Of a DNA stretch of 64,000 nucleotides, positions 12,500 through 24,392 are shown one piece after another. Each line of letters begins with the position of its first letter. The stretch's first letter is position 1. Source of the DNA: Dryomyza anilis (Eukaryota; Arthropoda; Insecta; Diptera; Dryomyzidae); assembly GCA_951804985.1 (NCBI GenBank), contig OX638130.1, positions 33,270,554 to 33,334,553 on the forward strand, written 5' to 3'. Below the pieces are notes generated by a model, which was not told where the DNA came from, searched no databases, and worked only from the letters and a program-made list of their open reading frames with translations. Both the position numbers and the translations under genes were made by a program.

Positions 12500-13989
12500 A
12501 GATTGTTTAAAATTGTTATTTTCGACATGATCCTGTCGTCCGTCATATCTGGGTTTCTCTGTGGATTGAGTTATTGAGCGTTTGCGTGTTTTACGACAGT
12601 CACTTGGCATGTGCCCATATTTTATCTTTAAATTGGGTTTCACGGTTTGCACCTGTGTGTTCCGATTTATTTCCCGCTTTAACCGCTTGGCACACTACTT
12701 GAAATGAGTCATCGCTTTCCATGTCCATTCTACGGGTCTTGCGAACTGATCGACACAACGTATTTGCGGTCTCCATGGAAAGTGCTGTGGAGACCGCAAA
12801 TGTGGTTACGGTTTCCAATAATGTTACCTTGGGTATAATCACTGTTGCACGCTTTGTCTCCGGATCACGTAGCCATCAACAAACGCTTCGATCTTGCACT
12901 TTTCTATGAAATCACTCGCTGAATCTGAAAATGCGCAAGCCTCTCGACGTCCGCAGCATACGCCTGCAATGTTTCACCATTTCTTTGCATTCGGCCCTTT
13001 AGTTCCATTCTGTAGATCAGTTTCATGTGATCACTGCCATATTTGCAGCCATAACCGCTGTGTATCTATTTCTATCGCTTTCTGGAACAGTCTGCAATAC
13101 TTCGGCTGCACCTCCTTTCAAGGCCACAATAAGCGCTGCTACACTGTCTTCATTGTTCCATCTATTACTTACAACCTTTGTCTCAAATAGTAGCTTAAAA
13201 ATGTTGAACGCTGTGGTTCAATCGTACGTTGGCGACCACTAGTAACTTGCAGTGAGGGTCCACTTTGCTGTAACGCGCCGAAATTTTCTTGCATTTTCTG
13301 GAATTTTTTGTCGAAGCCATTTCCAATCTTTGTATTTTATCATCAACACTGACTTCCATATCCCTTACATGCTCCTCAAATTCTTTTATTTTGCCATTGA
13401 GTGTATTAGATACTTCTAGAAGCTGCTTAGAATGTTCCTGCATCTGCAACTCCATTTTTTCTTGATGTTGGTTAGAATTTTCTAGAAGTTTCTCCTCAAT
13501 CCGATTTGAATTTTTTGAAGTTTCTGTTCCATTCTGGTCGAATTTTCTTGGAGTTGTTTTGAATTTTCTTGATGTTTCTGTTCTTTTCTGGTCGAATTTT
13601 CTTGGAGATGTTTTGAATTTTGTAGAAGGTTCTGTTCCATTTTGCTCGAATTTTCTTGGAGCTGTTTTGAATTTTCTTGAAGTTTTTGTTCCATTTTGCT
13701 GGAATTTTCTTGGAGCTGTTTGGAATTTTCCAGAACTTGTTGTTTTATAGCTCTGAGCAACTGGCTCATATTAAAAACTTGGGTCTGCACTTTCTCCTCT
13801 GTGTCCAGAATTTTCGATGGAGCTGCTGCAACTTTAACTTCAAACTCATGCACCATGAGATCTATGCCTTGGATCGCAGATTCATCAAATAGGCGCTATT
13901 GTAGCTCCACTTTCGTATCAGCAGTTGGAAGATCATGGCTCGCCTGCTCCTTCTTTAGCTGGTCGACTTTAAGTTGATAAAATTTAACC
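12500..13989 (-). pseudogene. gag of copy D
   Basis: The SAP start ([10 protein letters not shown]) is recognisable near 13940-13980. The coiled coil at 13482-13856 contains many 11-residue units of the type KMEQKLQENSK and is longer than in other copies. The capsid part is shredded by frameshifts and small deletions (12850-13250), and the zinc knuckle is degraded near 12600-12640. Confidence 0.65.
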
Positions 13990-14090
13990 CAGGGGCGGAT
14001 CCAGAAGTATGATTTTTTTGCGTCTTTTTTTCCAATTTTTTCTAAAATGCGCCCCAATAATTTATTTTGCGCCCTTTTTATATTTTCTGT
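13990..14090 (+). mobile_element. one end of a hAT-type element
   Basis: CAGGGGCGGATCCAG at 13990 is a terminus typical of hAT elements. It is followed by T-rich sequence and GCGCCCC motifs. I could not find the matching opposite terminus downstream, so the element is probably truncated and its extent is unknown. Confidence 0.45.
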
Positions 14091-15640
14091 ACTTTATATT
14101 TTATACAACTGTACTTCTTTACAGCAACTTTTTTTCTTTAAATCAACCGTTTTATTTGCTTAAAAAACAAAAAAATATAGGGTGCGGTCGGATCTGTGGT
14201 ACCCTAGAAAAAACGATATCCGGTGCATCTACATATTTGATCATGTAGGTACTCAAATGAAAGGTAATAATGCCACATTTGTAATTATATGGTTATTTTT
14301 ATGATCTAATAACCATAGCGATTGGGATTTGTAATTATGTAAAAAATAAAATTAAAATGAAATGCTGATTGTTGAGAAAAATATTTAATTATTTATCAAA
14401 ATAACGAAGAAAATTTTTGAAATGAATAGGTAACGCTGAAACGCTCTTTTAAAATTTTCTAGAAGTGGCCCAACAGTTAATTATAATATTTCGTTGGCAA
14501 GTTATATTTAAGAAGCGCCGCAGACGAAATTTTTTTATAAAATATTATATTTTATATTTTTTAAAACAAAATACAAAAGTGTATAATAGACTCCTGATTA
14601 AATTTCTTTTCATTTGGGTACCCACACTTGTATCTATTTGAATTTGATTTTTTTTTTAAATATAACATTTGTACCAATTGTACCATTTGTACCAAACTTA
14701 AGTTTGATATGTAACCTATTTTTTTGTATCATTTATTCAAGAATTAAAAGGTAATACTTATTTCACCACTTATTAAATTAATTTACAACAGTTTTTTTTT
14801 AATTTCAAAAATACTAAAAACGTAAAAATCTGATTATAAATCGTCGTTATAGAACTAAAAGTCATCAAATAAATTTTGTTTCAATATCGATTTTTTTTTT
14901 GTTAATAACTTCAAAAATTATAATTTGAAACAATCATAACCTTTTAGCGTAGTGCCGATTGGACATACTTAAAAACTATATTTTGTGAATAATTGATTTT
15001 TAACAGCACTATCCCAGCAAGAACACTACAGGGCATATGAGCAGTAATATTACAAGTATCAGAACTGAAGTTTCAGTAAAAGTTACTATACCGATGTTAA
15101 GAGTGTCGGGATATAATTTACCGAAACTTTTGTGTGCGTGTGATTTTTTATCTCCTTCTCATTCACCTACAATGAGATACAATTGAATATATTTTTGTTA
15201 ATGTTTTTTTGATAAGTGACGATAAAATTACTGGTAAATTTTAGAAATATTTGACGTAACATAAACTGTTATAACTTTGAGGTTAGTGACGGTTGAATAA
15301 CTCATAAACTAGGCCAAATTATACCAAATAAAACAAAATTACTTAAAATTCCATAGTTTTAATTTTTATTGCGTTAAATGTAATATTTGCTTTTCAGATT
15401 TTCTTTTAAAACGCCTTTTGTTTGCCCTTGTTTTGATTCACTCGATGCATTTGGTTAATGCAGATGACCCTTCCACTTTGATGACATCTATAATATATAT
15501 AGATAAATAAGAAATATTCTCCAATATACTTTATTTCAGTGTTTATCAATTGTTTATTACTTAATCCAAAACTTTTTATCACCTTCCGTTATAGCGGCAG
15601 TTCGAAGAAAAAAGCAAACGTAAAGAATAACTTACAAATA
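14091..15640. other. AT-rich DNA without recognisable gene
   Basis: No frame longer than about 80 codons and no recognisable domain. I see only homopolymer runs, a small TTTGTACCAA repeat near 14670-14700, and nothing else I can name. Confidence 0.6.
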
Positions 15641-15830
15641 AAAAATGGTGGAAAACCCCCATGTAGGAAAAAAACGATGGGCCCAAGGTTCGCCCAGTCT
15701 TGCGGCAACAATACATGGCTCTGGGCCAGGTCAGGTACCCAGAACTGGCCGAATACTGGATAAGCCTTGGAATGATAAGAAGGGCGCAAGACTGGCTCTA
15801 AGTATTCGGCCAAGACAGGCAAAAATACTT
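15641..15830. repeat. degenerate GC-rich inverted repeat motifs
   Basis: A local GC-rich patch with alternating motifs such as TGGCCGAATACT and AGTATTCGGCCA, about 60 bases apart, and two inverted copies of CAAGACTGG-like sequence. It could fold into a hairpin. The reading frames through it look like by-products of the repeat. Confidence 0.4.
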
Positions 15831-15891
15831 ATCCCACTCTCTATAGACCCCAGTTGGATATTCTTTTAAGGTCCTTCATAGTACTCTTAAT

Positions 15892-16030
15892 GTGAGAAAT
15901 ATCCATTTGGGGAAATGTCCATTCGGGGGAAGTGCCTATTAGGGGAAGTAGCCGTTCGGATAAATGTCTATCAGGGAAATGTCCACGTCGGGGAAATTTC
16001 TTTCGGGATAATGGCTTTTGAGGAAGTGTC
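15892..16030. repeat. minisatellite of about 17-base units
   Basis: About eight diverged units of the type ATTCGGGGAAATGTCC in tandem. It lies about 160 bases downstream of the stop codon of the RBM25 homologue, just past its polyadenylation signal. Confidence 0.7.
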
Positions 16031-16139
16031 TTACTACGCAAATTTATAGCCTCTCCAAATGTTCCACAATTTCTTTAATACACAATAATTTTATATATAT
16101 ATATATATTTTTTTTTAATATTATTTTAAATATAAGATT

Positions 16140-16145
16140 TTTATT
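16140..16145 (-). promoter_or_regulatory. polyadenylation signal of the RBM25 homologue
   Basis: AATAAA on the minus strand, about 45 bases after the TAA stop at 16189-16191 and followed by a TA/T-rich stretch. Confidence 0.55.
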
Positions 16146-16188
16146 ATGCGCATGTATTAAACAAGTCATTGAAATATTGTAAATAATA

Positions 16189-16748
16189 TTATTTGCCAAG
16201 TCCAATTTTTTTTGCATCTAATTCGTAAATGAGTAATCTCCACATTTTAACTACGAATACTTCAGCTTCTTCATCAAGCACCTAAAAAATGTATTAATTA
16301 GCGTAAAACAATCGTTATTTTACAGTATCAATTACCATTTGAACGTCGTCCAGAATGCTTTGCGGTGAACTACCTGCTAGAACCTTGGAGCAAATAAAAT
16401 CCACTAAAGTTGGTTCAGGTTCGCCAATATATTCAATAATTTTTTTGTTAATCCATGGTCGTATTTTCTTTTCCATTAAGTTGTTGTCAATTTCACCTCG
16501 ATCTAATTTATAATTGAATAAGTCCTCTTTTTGTGTTGGAATTCTGTCAATGATGCTTTTAATGTGTCGTCTCTTCTCATCATGAATTTTACTGCCATTA
16601 TCCTCCGTTTTATTGTTTCCAGCTTCATCACTGACATCATTCTTCGCTGATATCTTTGTCATATTTTTAGTCGACATACTTTGTCTTTGCGAATTGGGTT
16701 CATTATTTAGAGTTGTGTTTCCTTGCTGATCCTCGTGACTGTCATATA
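16189..16748 (-). CDS. RBM25: RBM25 homologue, last two exons (PWI domain)
   Basis: The upstream exon (16336-16748, entered with two bases of a split codon after an AG acceptor) encodes an Asn/Ser-rich linker and then the PWI domain: IRPWINKKIIEYIGEPEPTL, VDFICSKVLAGSSPQSILDD. A 54-base intron (16282-16335, GT...AG, phase 0) separates it from the last exon 16189-16281, which reads VLDEEAEVFVVKMWRLLIYE and ends LDAKKIGLGK plus stop. This matches the C-terminus of RBM25, a nuclear splicing regulator whose PWI domain binds nucleic acid. The RNA-binding and Arg/Glu-rich parts are not visible: upstream exons must lie beyond a long intron. Open and conserved, so it is likely a working gene. Confidence 0.9.
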
Positions 16749-19500
16749 CTAAAGAAAATTTTTGTTTTTAGAAAATCGATATTAAAAACGCTATGCTTAT
16801 ATTATAACTAGATGCAACTTTGCACAGCTGTGCTTGTGAAAAAAAAATAAAAAAAACTTCTTAGTCAAAAAAATTCTTATTAAGTTTTGGTGTATTGAGT
16901 TTTAATTTGGTGAGTTGGGTGTGGTGATTTTGGTCAGATCAGTCTGAGCTTCGTTGAAATAGTTAACATTAGTGCTGAGATATACAGTATATCGCAAAAA
17001 ATGCATCACTCAAATATTATTTAGAACAAATAGTTAAAAATCAACTATGTGAATACTGCCACTAACGAAAAATTGTTGTATATGTTTTTTTTCCACTCGA
17101 TTTGCTTTGTATTTGTGGATACACTTCAATGATAAGCTGATAAACCAATCTCTAATAAATAGATTATTTCAAAACAACAACAACAAAAAATGCACCTTGT
17201 TAAAAGTCAGGTAAAAGTAAGTTACGTTCTCATATTTAATTTTTTCAAACCTTGGTAAATACGGGCATACAGTTTTATTTTTAAAATCTTTTATTTATCA
17301 ATATTCCGTAGTTTTTCAATTTAAAAATAATGATTAATAGATTTGTATCAAGTACACCTTTACCTCTATTGAAATACTCTATGTTTTGTTGCTTCTTCTC
17401 CGTTATTATTCCAAGATCTTCACTTTAGGATAACACTCTTTAAGAAACAGGCAGTCCCTACACTTGGGAGAATAATATAGTACATGCTTAATTGGTGTAG
17501 CATAATTTGATAGATTTATGGTGGTGCATAATTGAAACGATTTTTATTTCCATTTTCAAAATGTTTGTGTTTTTGGCGAGGGTACGTAATGAAATAAAAT
17601 TTTAATTATAATTATTTTAATTTTATTTATTTATTCATTGTAAATAATTATAAAGCCTCCAAGGCCAAAAAAATATAATTACTAGTTATTCACAATGCAA
17701 GTACAGTAACTAAAAAAAAATAAAAAACAAATTTTATAAAAATTAAAACGCTTAAAATTATTTTTCATACAAAAAATAACTTATATATGTTTAGCTAAGC
17801 GGGCATAGCTATCGACGCTTAATTCATAAACGTCGATAGAAAAACTATTACCATATCAAAAAAATGCTGATTTTTTTTTAAATACTTGCCCGAACTGTAC
17901 CTTAAAGCCATTGGAAGACAACACATTTTCACTCATAAAAAAATACCGACGAACGCGATTAACCAAATGGTTTGCAATGGTAAAAAGTTGTGAAACGAAC
18001 TATAGTTTATATATTTAATATATTTTTGCGAATTAAAAATTTACAAAAATTGATCTTTTTTTTTTGAAAAATATTTTTAAGCATTGATACCGATGCCAAA
18101 AAACACGAATAATTGAGAACACAGAATATGAACGTTGAAATAAACCAAGGTTAATTTTTTGGTAAATAATAATAATAATATTATTATTTTGTAATAGAGC
18201 AACAATATCATCTTTATATAACTTCGAAACGGAAAATTTGGCAATTTCAAAACATAAGGAGATATTCGTCACTATCATGCCAAAGGTGCGAATGTGTAAA
18301 TTTTGACATTTTGGTTTTTTTTTAATGTAGTTTTTCCTCAGTAGACTGTGTCAAATTCGTGTGTGGTGTTGTTTTATATTTCTAGCCACAAAAGACAAAA
18401 CTAAAAGGGCGAATTCGAAAACTTGAAGATCTTGTCATGACAAAAGGGGGCAAATCTTTTGGTTTTTTTTTGCTATAACTCTTTATTGGTGCAAGATAAA
18501 ATAGTGGTGTAAAGGTATTAACTGTTTGCTTTTAAAGGAACTATCGATTGGCGTCATTATTTAAAAACAAGGATTGAAACCTAAACGAATAACGGTTTCG
18601 ATTCCGGTTATCTTTCTCGTTTAGGTTTCGGTTACGGAGTCGGTTTTAAGATCTTATAACGAAACGATTTCGGTATACCGGTTCGAAGTTACGGTTTCGG
18701 TTTTGATTTCGGTTTTTTATTAAAGTTATGTTTTGTTGATATTGTTCAATGTCTTGAACAAAAAAATTAGTTTTATCAACACAAGAGCCAATAACATAAA
18801 AATGTGAATCATAGTTTAACAAAAATAAAATCAAAGTATAAATCTAGTGATGCGGACGAGACAATTTAAAATCTCGCTCGATATACTCTAAGAAAGTTGA
18901 GACAACGAGATTGACTTTAATTTTTTAAACTGACAAAAATAAAGGTACATATGAATATCGATCACAAGTTTTGATGCTGTGTTCACATTTTTTGTTGTTA
19001 CACTTTCAAAAGAAGCAGAATATATGTAAACCGTTTTGTAGTTCTATAAAACTGACCGCTAAACAAGTGATGAAAGACAACAATAACAAAACACATTCAT
19101 AATCGGACGACGAACGACACTAGTTTAGTAATGAAAAACACAGTTTTGTCTATTCTGTACTCGAAGTTGCCTGGGTTTTTTTTGTTAAATTCAATTTACC
19201 GCTACACAAATGAATGGAGAAAAACATATTTCAGATCGAAGTCCCTCCTGGGAAATATTTTTATAATAATTGATGAATAAACCAAAATAACAGAAAAAAT
19301 TGAAAAAAAAATTTACTAGTTTTTAAAGCACTCCAAACTTTTAAATTTTATTTCCCAACATTTTTAAAAATTCACATTCACCCCTTTGCCATGACAGTGA
19401 CGATATATGCTCGCGAATTTTCACATTATACAAATAACGCATTATTCTATTAAAAAAGAGAGTAATTTTCTTAATGTTGTAAAATAGTGTACAAGAAAAA
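16749..19500. other. AT-rich region, presumably intron or 5' neighbour of the RBM25 homologue
   Basis: No convincing coding exon on either strand. Notable pieces are a TTTATTTATTTATTCATTG stretch near 17620 followed by AAGCCTCCAAGGCC, which may be a decayed LINE 3' end, and GGTTTCGGTT-type simple repeats at 18590-18715. These resemble the repeats inside the hAT-like MITE at 21765-22488. Confidence 0.5.
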
Positions 19501-19504
19501 ACGT

Positions 19505-20540
19505 CAATGAAGTAGGTTATTACAGAGAATAACAAAACATGCAACTCGTTTTATGTGAAGTGGCAGATAAAAATTTAAGTTATATAATTTCCTTAATTTG
19601 ATATTTATTCTTGAACTATGTTTATTTATATGGTAGTCAAAAGTTAGTTTATTATCAATATAAACACCTAAACATTTCATGTTCTCTACAAAAGGTATAT
19701 TAAAATTATTAACTTTTATAGGGATATTTACATTAGTCGCCATAGGTTTGGTAAACAAAACTTCTTTTGTTTTGCTTAAGTTTATATTCATCCAGTTGTA
19801 CATATTGCTTGCAATCAATCAAGGCTACAAATACATTAAAAAACTGAAGCTCTCCGGAAAATAAGATCTGTATATCATCAGTATAAATTAATGGTTGGCA
19901 TACATTTAAATCCAAACATTCCACAAAATCGTTTATCTAAAACATACATAAATGGGACCCAAACTGAACCATGTGGAATACTGCTGATGACATTTAATAT
20001 TTCGGATGTAACATTATTACAACTAACTAATTGTTTGCGATCGCTAAGATATGAGGTGAGGTTACATGAAATGCGTGAGAAATTTAATTTTAAATACAAC
20101 TTTTGTATAAGAAGTATGTGATTTATAGAGTCAAATGATTTTGATAGATCGAGGGAGAGAAGTGCATACAATTTATTATTATTATTTAGATTACACGACT
20201 GCCTCCGTTAGCCCTAGAAACAATGAAGTTGTGTTGTATCTTTTACGAATTTCAGATACTTATTAAATAAGTTATTGCCATCAACATGTTCCATAATTTG
20301 AGACTTCATAATATTTACGTCTACTTTTGAAAGTGCTGGTAAAACACTGATCGGACTATGTTATCGATACCATTTGAAGTGCAATGGGAACGACACGAGC
20401 AGGAAAGATTGATGTAGTAAAAATAGAATTTATAAAATATAGAAAAAAAATCATACAGAAAAGCGAAAATAATTCCTAACAATTTTAACGGAATTTTATC
20501 AGAGCAAATAGTATTTGACTTGATTGTCGTAAATATTATG
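19505..20540 (-). pseudogene. LINE reverse transcriptase fragment (Jockey/CR1-like group)
   Basis: Minus-strand frames give, in order: PALSKVDVNIMKSQIMEHVD (the region after RPIS), LLSLDLSKSFDSINHILLI (RT motif with catalytic Asp), SSIPHGSVWVPFMYV (PQGS-like motif) and LIYTDDIQIL (the YADD motif with Thr for Ala). They end with INLSKTKEVLF and VENMKCLGVYIDNKLTFDYH. Several frameshifts separate them. The element would copy itself by target-primed reverse transcription. Neither 5' endonuclease nor 3' tail is clear. Confidence 0.75.
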
Positions 20541-20726
20541 TAGAGTTCATCAATAGTGATATTTATACCCTACACTAAGAGTGAAATGGTATATTAATTT
20601 TGGTACGCCGTTTGTAACATCCAGAATAAAGCATCTCCGGTATGGGAAAGCGATGTCCGTCTGTCTGTCCCTATGTTGTTCTGTTGAAATCACGATTACA
20701 GAAAAAGTAGAAGAGCTAGAACTAGA

Positions 20727-21339
20727 GATATTCTGGCAGGCAATGACAATGACAAATCAATGAAAATTTTAAGTGAATGACAACGAAAACCGTGACAATT
20801 GTTATGAAATTTGTCACCACCTAAAGAGGAGGTGACTATGATTTAAAAATCAAATATATGATAATTTTTAACGTTTTTAATAACACATTTTATTGAATTG
20901 CACTTAATGTTCTATTTATTATGCTGTCATGTACACTATATCCACATTTTATCGCGGAACACTTTTCTGCAATTTAACTCTCTGACGGACAACCGATTTT
21001 TGTAATCATTTCTTGTATTTACGGATTACGTTATTGGCAAATACTACCGGATATCACTAGCTGCCGCATTCAAGTCGCGCAATTTCATTTTTATTTTAAA
21101 TAGTGAAGAATTTTCACGTAAATTATTTTCTAAAATTTGTATTTTAAAATTGTTTACATTTGAATTTTAATTTTTTTGACAGTTTATATTGAAAAAAGCT
21201 CTTCACCAACCACAGTGTTGAATTTCTATTTATCACGTTTAAATTAGAATACAGTAACAATTATTGATAACAAAGGCATGACACGGTGCATGACAACATT
21301 TCAATGACAAGACTTTGTCATGAAAATACCAGAATACGG
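20727..21339. mobile_element. MITE with GATATTCTGG / CCAGAATACGG ends
   Basis: A 613-base non-coding block absent from the other mini-me copies, bounded by imperfect inverted termini (left GATATTCTGGCAG, right reading CCGTATTCTGGTA on the other strand). Both ends are followed by ATGACAA-rich sequence. A small deletion at the site hides the target duplication, so the superfamily is not assigned. Confidence 0.55.
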
Positions 21340-21764
21340 CTATTAGATTACTTATATATCTAAGCTGTCTGAACAAGAAAATTGACATGATCTATTGTGA
21401 CCCGACCACTTATGTTCAAATACCTCAAATAAAATTTACATCTACATATCAGTTTTACTGTATACTTGCTTAGGTAAACTTTTTTGGTCAAATATATATT
21501 GAAATCATGCTCAAATACACGAAAATAATGTTTTCCGGCGAAACGACTTGTGGTTCCAAAAAAACAAAAATCGAAATTCGGTACATTACACATTTGTAAA
21601 TATGGGTATCAAATGAATGTCAGTTCTTCAGCTATTGAAAGTTTGTAGTTATTTTCAGGATTCGTATACCCTGGTGACCTATTTACCACTTTGAATGGTA
21701 ACCACACATATGTGTAGGGTATTTATAGTCGGCTTAGACCGACTATAATTTTGATAATCCTAAC

Positions 21765-22488
21765 TAGAGATGGGCACGTGCCGTGCGTTTTTCGTGTCAC
21801 GTCCAAAAATCTGAGTTCGTACGTGCTAGTTGCTGTCGTGCCCGTGCGTGTCCGTGCCTCCAAAATCAGGCACGCGCCCATTAAAGGTTTTTTATAGTTT
21901 CTAACCCAATTAAAAAAAAAACCTAACAGCATCAGTAAATAAAAATTTCGTGGTATTTTAAGCTTTTCTTAAAAATCTGTTGTTTTAGTTTTACTTATGG
22001 ATATAAGAGAATAAAACAGTATCAAACTAAATTTTTGAATTATTTATTACAGGGACTAAAACCTATTGGAATATCGGTTCCGGTTCGAGTTCCAAGAATT
22101 TTAAAATTGTGGTGCCAATTCCGTTCCGTTCCGATATTTTTAAAATAGCGGTATCGATTCCGATCAAAAAAAAAATATATATGTTTCGATTCCAGTTCCG
22201 GTTCAACACATTTTTAATAACGATTCTGGTTCCAAAAATCTAAACGGTTCCGGTAATAATTTTCACGTGTCGCTTGCTTTTTCATGTTTTCCGTGATTTT
22301 TTCGTGTTTTGTCGTGTTTGTCCGTGTTTTGTCGTGTTTTTCCGTGTTTCTTCGTGTCTTTTAAAATCCCGTGTTTTATCATGCTTCTCGTGCGTGAATG
22401 TAAATTTACTCGTCGGGCTCGTGCGTGTCACCTATCGGCGTGCCCGCGCGTGTCCGTGCTATCAAAAACAGACACGCGCCCATCTCTA
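21765..22488. mobile_element. hAT-type non-autonomous element with 8-base target duplication
   Basis: The termini are TAGAGATGGGC at 21765 and its inverse ending 22488. The flanks carry a perfect 8-base direct repeat ATCCTAAC (21757-21764 and 22489-22496), the hAT hallmark. The 724-base body has no transposase. It is built of simple repeats: GGTTCC-type motifs near 22080-22250 and GTCGTGTTTTTCCGTGTTT-type motifs near 22270-22370. Related fragments occur in the tandem duplication at 23228-25512. Confidence 0.85.
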
Positions 22489-22552
22489 ATCCTAACTATC
22501 ATAATAACACCTACTTTAAAATTTCCCATGTGATCTAACCTTCCCAACTGAT

Positions 22553-22890
22553 TAGTGTTGTACGTGTGTTGACTGAAATCTGAAGAAATAGGGAAAGTAT
22601 TAGACTGAGTAGTAAGAACATTTCTATTCAGATAATCAAAATCGATCCCGACAGTAGGAGTATCAGAATCTAAACAACCATTTTTCCGTAATGTGTTCCA
22701 CATTTGGTTGCTATCAACAACATCAAAAACTTTACTATGAGCAATTTTCCTTGTTTTTCGAATTGCATTTTTAGGTCGATTTCTATTTTTACAGAAAATT
22801 TTCCAATTAGCCACGATATTTATGGTATGTTTTAAGCGCCAAATCTCGAATAGATTTAGCGTAAATTATATCATTCGATGTTATCCAGTT
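22553..22890 (-). pseudogene. LINE fragment between endonuclease and RT
   Basis: The minus frame reads DIIYAKSIRDLALKTYHKYR, then after a stop NWKIFCKNRN ... KVFDVVDSNQMWNTLRKNGC. This is the weakly conserved linker of Jockey/CR1-like LINE ORF2 proteins. The last residues of the open frame (LGRLDHMGNF) come from the adjacent mini-me repeat, not from the LINE. Confidence 0.6.
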
Positions 22891-23227
22891 ATCATTTTTT
22901 GTTTTTTCTTTATAATTTGTTATTTAAATTAATTTTTTATTAAATAATTTATTATTAATTAATTTATTTATTAAATGATTTTTATATGTTGTTGTGCATT
23001 TTTGTCCAATTTAACATTGCATATAAGAAATTAAATTATTATTAAAAAAAATCTGTATATTTTTGTACTTTATTTTGATAAGAATTTGATAAGTTTTTAA
23101 TATAGAGTCTTAATTTATGTTACTAATTGTTATTTTAAATATGATACATGGCGTTGCATAAATGTTATAAGAATAATATTGTTTTTATTTATAATTTAAT
23201 TCTTTAATTTATTGTAAAGTTTTGAAT
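22891..23227. other. AT-rich DNA, nothing recognised
   Basis: Strongly AT-rich with TTAATTAA-like runs and no coding or repeat signal that I can name. Confidence 0.5.
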
Positions 23228-24117
23228 ATTAGTTGGTTATATTTCGCCGGGATATATAAAAAAAATATATGGGAGCTCATGATTTTCTAAGTCTAATACC
23301 GAAAAGAAAATTTATTGAAACATTATTGTTTTTGGTTCGACTATTAAAAATAAAAGGAGAGAAACTCAATAAAAACATAAAACTCTCAAAAACTGGAGCA
23401 ATTAAAATTGATTGTTCATAAAAAGGAACTCTTTCAAATTTATATAGGTACATATTAAATTTATATACGATATTTTAAAAAAACAAACTTTTTCAATATC
23501 TTTAAGTATTGTTTGCACCGAAAACATAATAAATTTGGTAACCAGTCTGCCATGTGATTTATGCCTCGAAGTTTTCTCGAACTAACTTGGATAACAAAAA
23601 TCCGATCTCTTTGCTAAATTTTAAAATTTCGAAATTTTGGTAGAGTAACATTTTATGATAGGATATTTAAACATTTCTCACATCGATATAGCAAAGTTTT
23701 TCCAATAAATCTCGATATATTTGCACTTGAGATGGGCGCGTGCCTGTTTTTGAAGGCATGGACACGCACGGGTACACCCATAGGTGACACGCACGAACAC
23801 GAGATCGACGACTAAATTTAAAGGCACGCACGATAAAACACGGGTAAATACGGAAAACACGACAAAAGCACGGAATCACATGAACAACTAGGGGTTCCAC
23901 AGATTTCTTAATGACGGTTTCTATTTCGGCTTCGGTTTTTTTTCTTCAGTAACATGTACTTTTGTTATATTGCTTTGATAGATAACATTACTGATAATCT
24001 TCAAAATGATAAAACTTATCCAAAATATATCTAACCAGTCTGGCGACATTGGTCAAAGTTCAAGTTTATAAATTTTTTTTTTTACTTTGACCCCGTGCAG
24101 AACAGTTTTTAAAGACC

Positions 24118-24392
<275 letters not shown>

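Larger units (their letters stand above)
10837..13989 (-). mobile_element. SAP-Gag Ty3/gypsy-like element, copy D (RT deleted)
   Basis: Minus-strand order is gag (13989 to 12500), protease region (12480 to 11881), C-terminal integrase (11880 to 11288), polypurine tract and a truncated 3' LTR (10837-11133, ending CGTAACA). A deletion at about 11890 joins the protease linker directly to the integrase core, so RT, RNase H and the integrase zinc region are absent. The 5' end breaks exactly at the gag initiator (ATG changed to GGG), where a hAT-type terminus begins. Confidence 0.8.
20566..22550 (+). mobile_element. mini-me-like dispersed repeat, copy 1, with two nested insertions
   Basis: It begins TACCCTACACTAAGAGTGAA, includes a short GTCY run (GTCCGTCTGTCTGTCC) and ends with GTGTAGGGTA plus a 100-base tail finishing TTCCCAACTG. 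Copies 2 (35658-36374) and 3 (55022-55706) share the layout. Compared with them, this copy lacks the conserved TTCTTGATCAGCATGACC core. It carries an inserted MITE at 20727-21339 and a hAT-like element at 21765-22488. Confidence 0.75.

Noticed and set aside
15589..15869. Overlapping frames of 74-77 codons on both strands
   Set aside because: They coincide with a GC-rich inverted repeat patch and show no domain or conservation sign.
18033..18278. 81-codon minus frame near the RBM25 exons, considered as an upstream exon
   Set aside because: The residue pattern does not fit RBM25 (no RRM and no Arg/Glu-rich stretch), it contains a poly-Ile run from AAT repeats, and it has no clear splice sites.
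22274..22533. Frames rich in Cys/Phe/Val (VFRDFFVFCRVCPCF type), also at 23667-23900 and 24835-25068
   Set aside because: They arise from the GTGTTTTTCC simple repeat of a hAT-like MITE and are not genes.
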